Source of the DNA: Panicum virgatum
Lineage: Eukaryota > Streptophyta > Magnoliopsida > Poales > Poaceae
Assembly (NCBI RefSeq): GCF_016808335.1
Contig: NC_053148.1
Coordinates: forward strand, 1,059,001-1,123,000
Length of the DNA: 64,000 bases
Reading direction: 5' to 3'
The first letter of the stretch is position 1. Each line of letters begins with the position of its first letter. The notes below the pieces were generated by a model. It was not told the DNA's origin. It saw only the letters and a program-made list of their open reading frames with translations, and did no database searches. A program made the translations under genes and the position numbers. Of the stretch, positions 55,973 through 64,000 are shown piece after piece.

Positions 55973-58828
55973 TGTGACAGAACCGCTGAGTTAAACCGGC
56001 TAATTAAGCATAATGGCCATCATTTGAATACATCAGGCGCATTAGCTTAATTAGGCGTAACTTGACAGTCTGCTTCCAACCCACAGGCCGACCGAAACAC
56101 ATCAGAAGTCTCGCACGACGGCGAGCGCAGACGGTGCCAGCATGATACAATTTCACAAAAAAATAGTAAATATTACTAATACATTTACAAAATAGCTTTC
56201 AATCTAGAATTAATATAAGAAATGACATGAGTGGAAGAGAATCTAACTTAAGGAATATTTTTAATAGAGGACAAGTAAAACAAAGACAATAAATCGAGAA
56301 CTACGGAGACGTGAGGACAGGACGTCACATCGAGCCCACCGATGGGAGTCCTAGTTAGCTTCTACACCTGAAACAACAGGATAAACAACAAACCCTGAGC
56401 AACTAATACTCAGCAAGACTTACCTGACTATGAGTATACATAGCTCACATATCTAGACATGCACGGCTTTCTGGCTGGTGTTTTATTTGCAGAAAAAACA
56501 TCTAAAAGTGAGTCCTTACTTTCAATTTTTTAGCTCAAGATTTTTCTTTAGCCTAACCATCAGCTAATATTTGTATAACAACTAGATCAAACATGGTGGA
56601 GCATTAAATAACAATTTAAAGTAATCATCATCATATATCATTCATAATCTATCTCATTACTACGATGCGACGCAGTGATCAAGGTGCTCATATCCAAGAG
56701 CGACTGACGGCGAATCGATTCGATTTAACCTTGCAAGGTTGACCTAACCAACATGGCACACATATGTCCCGTCAGATCATACGCACCAACCATTCCCCTC
56801 CCAACCTCGAACTACAGGAACCAGCCCAACGACATATAGTTAGCCGAGCCCTACGAGAGACCACCAAAAGTAAATGCGTGCAACCCCTTTCTCCGCGGCC
56901 ACTCGACTATCCTAGGAGTTGGGTGCAGGTTCCTGTACTTTCGAAGCAAGGCAGTACTAGGCTTACCGGTTTCAACTACCTCCTACTCCCGGCATGCGGT
57001 TAGTACAATTCAAACTCGATCAGCAGGGCCAACAATGGTACGATCCTCAATCGACACAGACGGGGCTAGACACCAGGAACTCTGCCCTGATGCCACACCT
57101 ACACTTCATCATTCCCCATCCGGTCTCCAAATTTCCATTCGTTCCATGTTGAACATAATAACTCATATAATGAAATATAAGGACATCCTATATCTCGCGA
57201 GTAACTGGGACTCGACTTCTACCCTATAGCTCGCGAGTGATAGTAAATCACTCGACTTCTACCGAGACCTATTAAACATGGAAGTACTATCGACCTACAC
57301 ATACTAGTATAAGACTCAAGGGAACCTAGGGATCATGCAACTAAGGTTTCAAACAATTCCTGAAACGTAATGCACAAGTAATAGATATATAATCTTTCAT
57401 AATTTAAAATAGTAGGTTATGCACCGGGACTTGCCTGAGGGTAACACTAAGTTAGTGTTAATACTATCAAGGCCTTGGACCTTTCCGACCTTGGACCGGG
57501 TCTTCGGTTGTTTCAGCGGGTCCTTCCATCTTCTGGAGATGTCCACCGAACACCGTCTTGTGGTTCGGTTCCAACACTGTGTGCTTCACATCACACGTTG
57601 TATATCTGGCGTACCTAAATGAGGTGCAACGATGCATATATATAAATGCATGGATGATGCAATAAAAAGTGCAGCAATATAAGCACAAGGTCACTATTGC
57701 CTAAATATGAACAACTACACAAGCGAAAGTCGATTAAACATTACACCAGGCTAAACAAAGTGAACCCAATTAGTTTTATATTTTTAGCACTTTTCTAACC
57801 CTAATTATGCATTTAACAAGTTATAAGGGCATTTTATCTAATATAATTAAAACCACATAGTAAAAGTTATCAAATAACACATTTTATAGTTCTATCCTAT
57901 AGAGCATGAAAATACAAAGCTAACAAACTTAGTTTTGCATTTTTCTGATTTTCTGCAATTTTCTACGCATTTTACAAGCACTACTGCTCAGTGCTGATTG
58001 GAAGTTCCGACCTGCTGTCGGAAGTTCCGACCCCCATCGGAAGTTTTGAGTTTCTTCCGACAAGAGGCGCTCGGCCAAACCAAAATAAATGTGTAGGAAG
58101 TTCCGACAACCATCGGAAGTTTTTGTTTTCTTCCGTCAAGGGGTGCTCGGCCTATCCAAAATAAACATGTAGGAAGTTCCGACAACGTATCAGAAGTTCC
58201 GATAAACACGTTTTCAGCCAAAAATAGAAATCCTTATCACGGGAAAACTAACCAACAAAAATCAAAACCCCATTTGGATCCTAGTGAAGGGATGCATATA
58301 GAGACGATTGACCAAAGGAAATCACTTAGAACCTCCTACATAGATAGATCGGGCCGGCAGAAGTTGGAGTACCTTGAACGAGATTTTCCGCGAATAACTT
58401 GAAATCAAGGGCACCCCGGGGAGGAGCATGTGGGGGAGATGATCCTTCACGCGGATTTGAAGCTTCCTTGAGCCTGAGATTGAGTGGAAATGGAGGATTT
58501 GAGGTCTAGGGCTTAGGTGGGAGAGAGAGCTCGTGAGGGAGAGAGAGAGGGAGTGAACGGTAAGGGAGAGGGAGAGTGAACGTGAGAGATGGAGAGAGTG
58601 CTGGTGAGGGAGGGAGAGAGAGAGAGGGAGAGATATTGCTTCTTGTTTTAATGATTGTGGGACCAACCAAGTCATACAGGTTTAACCGGTCCGACCGGTT
58701 ACTCATACCGGTCGGACCGGTCCAGCCCGAGCTGATAAAAAAATTTATCTAGTGGTTTATCACGTAAGTTTAAAACTAATAGCTGTGATTAAATTTAATT
58801 ATAGGTGATTAACACGTGAGGTGTTACA
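55973..58828 (-). mobile_element. Solo LTR, copy 2
   Basis: Same insertion as 40725-43565, with the same CTTGT duplication (55968-55972 and 58829-58833). The TCGGAAGTTCCGA dyads at 58008-58205 are slightly better preserved than in copy 1. Confidence 0.9.
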
Positions 58829-59053
58829 CTTGTGTTTGTCAAGTTTCAGAAAATTATGTTACACTGCATAAGACGGCACCAGCATCCAAATGCTTGACCA
58901 CTGATGAGTTGCTCTCAGATCGGAGTACAATTGTTCATCTACAAAGCTGCATGCCGTGCCAACGTTTTTGGCTGGGCCCAATGTGCAATTGAATTGCGCT
59001 TTGTAACAAATTCAGTGTTCAGCTATGTGAAGCTATTTCGAGTTTTCCCTCTA

Positions 59054-59312
59054 CTCCCTCTGCTTTTATTTACATATCACGTTAGATTTGTCCTAAGTCA
59101 AACTTTACCAACTTTGACCAAACTTATATATAAAAGATAATAACATTTACATCACCAAATTTGTTCTATTGAATTCACCATGAAATATATGTTGATAATG
59201 CATATGTTAATTAGTATAATTATTGCTCTATTTTTCTTTAGAGTTGGTCGAAGTTAGCTAAATTTGACTTAGAACAAAAACTAACACGACATGTAAATGA
59301 AAACGGAGGGAG
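59054..59312. mobile_element. Stowaway MITE, copy 2
   Basis: Same 259-bp element as 43783-44041, with TA on each side. It was present before the duplication. Confidence 0.95.
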
Positions 59313-59314
59313 TA

Positions 59315-60792
59315 CTCCTCTAGCTAGCCGATGTTCTGTATGACTGTATGGGCCTTTAAGTTACAAAGCGAAAAACACTGTACAACTAAAATGTATGTAC
59401 CTCTCTTATCGTTTCTCAATGAAGCAAAAACAGATCACATTCTACAAGATTAAGTCCTAAGACTCTGCATGTCAACCGCAGTTTTCTTTCTCATGTGCAT
59501 GACTTAATCTGCTGAGAATATATGTTAACAATGCAATTCACTCCTCAAAAGGGGGATAAGCACCAATTAAAACCCCAACACCTTCAAATGGAAGCACCCC
59601 ATTGACTTGGAGACAAATGCTAATGTTGAATTAAGGAATCTTATTTAACAGAACTGTTGGATTAGAGACAGCATGTTGCAATAAAGAGCATGCATTTTTT
59701 TAGATAAAAGGGTAGAAATCATCCAGCTTCATTTACCTTGGTGAGGTAAAATCAGGCCAATTATTAGAACCACAATCCAATGCAACTAACACGCCATTAA
59801 CGGATGACCTGCATCTCCACACATACCAGGTACAGACACAAACATGCAAAGTTTCTTTAGTTTAGACTAATGAAAACCAATCCTAAAAGTAGATAAACAT
59901 CTCTTAGAAGCAAACAGCTCAAGAGACGAAGATTCGAGTAATCAGCACGCCGCAAGCAAATCATCATGTTGTTCTTCGTGTCACTGTAATTGGGCTCATT
60001 GTCGGAGCCAATATATCCCTCTAAACTGTACCTTCAAAAAGGATTTGGGCCAACATTTGCCAAAAACTATTTCGTAAATCGGCCAACATAGTGTCGATGC
60101 TGCAGTCAATAAAAGCAATGAAATGAAGAGCATGCATGGAAAGCAAAAGGTAATTACCTGGATTTTAAGAAGAGTGAAAAAATGCTTTAGCTCCGCTTAT
60201 TGTCGTCCATAAAGGTCTCTTCACTGCATTCTTTGCCGTACATGAAGTAATAACCACCTACAGATTTTTATTCATCCAATAGAACAAAACTATTATCATT
60301 GTGGAAGAAATTTAAAAAGTAGTCAACAATGTTTAAAAGATTTGAATTACTGGTAAGCAATGCAAGTCTAGGAGATAGCTTATGAGGAGAAACTAACTCC
60401 ACCTATTCTGAAACAGAAAAAAAGGAGAAAAGATAAAATTATGTGTAAACAAAGCTAAATTAAAGCACATGCATGCCTTTTCTATAACACCCAGGGATGC
60501 TACTAAGTTACCTAACAATAATGACTATAAAATTCCTCTAGCACTTACTTTGAAAATGGAGGCAACATGGATGCAACCAGAAAAAGGATAGAAAGACTAG
60601 AATACTTCTAAGAAACACAATAGATGACCTAAGAATAAACAGCAGAACATGATATAACATGATGTTTAACCAAAAGTGCAGTCACGCAATATGATTGGTA
60701 AATAGAACTTTGTAGAGGGACAAATTTCCTTGAATTGTCATAGAGCATATGAACATTGAAACAATTTGCACATAAGGAAACTGTTATGCAGA
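59315..60792. other. Downstream flank of resistance gene copy 2, no gene
   Basis: Collinear with 44044-45521, with isolated substitutions. Nothing coding seen. Confidence 0.5.
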
Positions 60793-63700
60793 TCATAAAG
60801 ATGCATCAGTACCATGAAAAACGTGAAGACGGGACTGTACAGTCTTGACGGCAACTATGTGCACCTTGGGAATGTGGGTGATTTTCTTCCATTCATCACT
60901 ATTCTTTTCTCTAATATTTGTCTCCAACTCTGGACAGCAACCCATGATATCAAGTGACCGCAGGGTAGAGGGCAAGTCTACTAGTGATCGCAGTTTCTCA
61001 GCACCTGACAGGAGCAAGTAATTGAGAGCGGTCAGGTCTCGCATGCCCACTGGTAGAGACTCCAAGGAACTAGCACCCTGCACCCTCAGTGATTGAAGTT
61101 TTCTGCGGTTTTGCAGAAGCCATTGCTCAGGTAAGCTCTGCATTTGCCTTCCACCTCCAATTGCCAGCCCTTTGGTGTGGCAGAGACTCTTTAGAGGATC
61201 GATGTTCAATACAGATGGGATATCAACTTCAAGGTAGTCGACGTGCAGGGAGCTGGCAGCTGGCACCACTACATTATCCTCTTGTATACCATCATCATCA
61301 CCACCACCACAAGCACCTTCAGCAGCAGCAGCAGGTTCTTGTGGTGTCATAGACAAGCTTAATTCAGTGAGCTTACTGCAACCGCTGATTTTCAGCGAAA
61401 TGAGGGATCCAAGGGAGCCGAGCCCGCCAAACGATGTGAGATTCTCACACCCGATTATCTCCATGAACTTTAGTGACTTGAGATTCTTCCACACGTCTGC
61501 AGAGGGAAGAGATTCCAGGCCTGGGCAGTTCTCTAATACCAATTCAGAAAGGTTGGCAAGGCCATGCAGTGACTCGATCAGTACAAGTTTAAGGTCACCA
61601 CACTGTTTAACTACAAGTTTTCCAAGAGATGGTGGCAGGATCTTATCACCAACATCGCTTGAGACGATCCTCAACCTTGGACAATTTCTGATATCAAGCT
61701 CTCTAAGCTCACTCATTTCTCTGAAAGACAATGGTACAGACTCCAGTTTTTCGCAGTCGTTGATGCTTAGGACATGGATAGTTCCAATATACTGTGTTTG
61801 CGACAGAAGGCTTTCTCCAAGTGAGGTCAAATTTTCACATTCTTCAATACTGATAAATAGTAATTTGGATTGCCTGGTCTCAGTGCTCACACTGTGTAGC
61901 CTGCCTATCATTGGTAATTCGGTCAACCCAACCTTACATATTTCTAAATGAACCAAGCTGGGTGGAAGGATTGGTAACTGCGTCAGTAGTTTGCAATATC
62001 TTACAATCAAAGTTCCAAGATTGGGAGGAAGGTATGAGTCAATACAACTAGTATTTGACAGCTGACCAATCTGTTGAAGGTTAGAAAGGTGCTCCAACCA
62101 AAGTTTCTTAAGATATTTCAGTCCTCCAAATGAAGGCAGGTGTTCAAAATGCAAACATCTCGCCAATTCAAGTGAAATCAAGTTTGTGATGTGCACATTC
62201 TCAATCCAAACAGGAAGTCTTGCACCACAATAAGCAGAAATTTTCAAGTTTCTAATACTAGCATGTGGCTCAAGGTGGTCAAGAATCAAGTCATCTTTAC
62301 TGCTTTCCACATCATCACGCCCTGACCACAAGAGTGACAAAGAGTTGAGATACTTCTTTTTATTTAACTCGGCATTATCAGCTTCTTCAGCACTCTCAAC
62401 ATTCTCAAGACCCGATACTTCTAGTTCAAGGAGATTCGTCAAGTTCTTTACAGCAGTAATGCTGTTAACTTTACTTCCTTGTACACGGTAGCTGTGCAGC
62501 TCCTGAAGAGAAGTTAGTCTTCCAATTGGAAACTCGGCACTTCTAGATGGCCCAAACTTTACATAGCGCAACTGATCAATGTTCCCTATGTACCTTGTTT
62601 GTCTTTGTTCTTCCCCCCGATCAGTCAAACAATCAATGAGCAGTAAATGATAAAGTTTGGCAAGTCCGCATATTCCCATGGACGATATCCTATGCAGATG
62701 TATATAACGAAGGTGCTTCAAATCAGCAAGTTTAGGAAGAAGGAAAGCATTCTCCAAATTCGATCGCAGTAGACGCAAGGATTTTGAGTTCTCTATCACA
62801 TTCTCAACTGTATGTAACATATCCTTGTTAATGAGACCTGGACCGTCAATAATAATAGTGCGAAGATTCTTAAAATGCGTGATTTTCTTGACATCTTCTA
62901 TAGGTAATTTGTCAATCGATGCAATACGTAGGTGCCGAATGGTGCCCTCAACATCTTCTAACATGGTAGAATCAACTATTGCTGCACATTCACCTGATGA
63001 CACATAGATGGCCAATTCATGCACCAAGTCATGCATTACATAATACTCTTCTTTTCTCTGACTATATGGAACTACTTTGAATTTCATTTCAAAGAATGAT
63101 TTGCTAGTTAACTGAGACAAGATTAGCTCTCCAAAATCTTCAGGCCTTCTGAACTGTTTTCTAGCTTTTCCAGCTAGTGAGATCAATCCTGAACCCATCC
63201 ACATTATCACTAAATCTTTCTTTTTAAATTCATAGTCCTGCGGGAACAAACTGCAATAACGAAAGCAAATCTGAAGCTCTGTTGGTAGGTGGCTGTAGCT
63301 TAATCGGAGGGCTTCCATAATACCATCTTCAGTTCCTTTGAAACGTTCCAGACCACCTCGCAAGAACCCATCCCAGTAATCAGGACTCATGATGCACTGT
63401 AAATGACCACTGACAACCTTGGTTACCAAGGGACACCCGTCCTACTGCTCTGCAATTTGGTCACCAATTGGTATTAATTCTTCATAGTTTTGTGGATTCA
63501 GACCAGAAAAGACATGATGGTTGAAGAGTTTAACATTTTCAGCTTGTTGCAGCCCTTCCAATTCAAGATACTCTCTTTTAACACCCATTGCATTCGCAGC
63601 CATATCTGCTACTGATCTCATTCTAGTTGTTACCAAAATTTTGCTCCCCGTAATACCTTCCCTCAAAGGAGCAAATACCTTCTCCCATTCATCTTTTTTC

Positions 63701-64000
63701 TTATCTTCCCAAACATCATCTAAAATAAGGAGAAATTTACCATACATAAGCTGCTGCTTGATATTCCGCTGGACCGCATCAAAATCATCTGCACTAGGTC
63801 TTGCCCCTGTAAGAGACTCGAATATTTTTCTTGTAATAAGTGTTACGTCAAATCTCGTCGACACGCATAGCCATATGACCCTGAAACTCATAACATCATC
63901 TTGTTGACAAATGTGTTGAGCTAAAGTGGTCTTCCCCATGCCACCATGACCAACTATTGAAAGAATAGGAATATGGTTACTACTCATCACAATTTCAGAA
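60793..64000 (-). pseudogene. CC-NB-ARC-LRR resistance-type gene, copy 2, partial, one nonsense codon
   Basis: Minus strand, 5' end outside the window. The visible part has the P-loop GGMGKTTLAQ, kinase-2 LLILDDVW and GSKILVTTR. At 63442-63444 a TAG sits just before the GLPL-equivalent (copy 1 reads KLDGCPL, this copy Q-stop-DGCPL; the bases AAGTTGG have become CAGTAGG). The frame then stays open for 882 codons, including the GAG codon at the place where copy 1 has its stop, and the LRR domain to 60793. The encoded protein would be truncated inside NB-ARC. The upstream CC domain is not visible here. Confidence 0.9.

Larger units (their letters stand above)
54327..64000. repeat. Direct tandem duplication, copy 2 (runs off the window)
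   Basis: Begins inside the gag gene at GGTGGAGGAAAAGG, equivalent to position 39057, and stays collinear to the window end. The parts of copy 1 beyond about 48730 have no visible partner because the window ends. Confidence 0.9.

Overview
The window looks like repeat-dense genomic DNA from a grass (Poaceae, probably panicoid). I infer this from the element content: Tourist, Stowaway and hAT miniature elements, a Mutator-like element with long terminal inverted repeats, L1-type LINE tails, a tRNA-related SINE, a Tat-lineage Ty3/gypsy element and a CC-NB-ARC-LRR locus, plus plant-style spliced genes. I see no prokaryotic features and no CRISPR. The species cannot be named from the sequence alone.

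Region by region. 1-9 kb is gene-poor and packed with small elements: a 1.57-kb hAT-type element (2923-4489), three copies of one GGCTGGAG-rich MITE, tandem Tourist-like MITEs, a SINE with an 18-bp target duplication, and a rearranged relic of a hAT transposase gene. 8.9-14.6 kb holds a 1.1-kb MULE with 238-bp TIRs, a 4-kb solo LTR and a 0.5-kb hAT MITE, each with target-site duplications. 14.6-24.3 kb contains a broken plastid-chaperonin-60-beta-like gene (minus strand) gutted by a LINE, plus further LINE 3' ends.

24.4-32.5 kb holds an LRR receptor-like kinase pseudogene (minus strand). A complete 4,479-bp hAT transposon sits immediately 5' of its start codon. The six exons of the transposase join in frame to 971 aa, so this element is the one clearly intact protein-coding system in the window. 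32.7-40.4 kb is a decayed Tat-lineage gypsy element on the minus strand, retaining gag, protease, RT, RNase H, a second RNase H, integrase and one LTR.

39.06-64.0 kb is a direct tandem duplication with a period of about 15.27 kb. Copy 1 is 39057-54326; copy 2 starts at 54327 and runs off the end. Each copy carries the gag/LTR end of the gypsy element, a 2.8-kb solo LTR, a Stowaway MITE and a CC-NB-ARC-LRR resistance-type gene. Both resistance genes are otherwise open but each has one premature TAG, at a different codon. A fragment of another gypsy-type element with a 2.7-kb LTR lies only in the visible part of copy 1.

The most unusual recurring pattern is that several unrelated elements are studded with short perfect dyads of their own: GACCGGTC pairs in the Tat element, GCGGAC-N-GTCCGC in the 50-52 kb element, TCGGAA-G-TTCCGA in the solo LTRs, ACCGGT in the hAT family and CGAAATTTCG in the 2.9-kb element.
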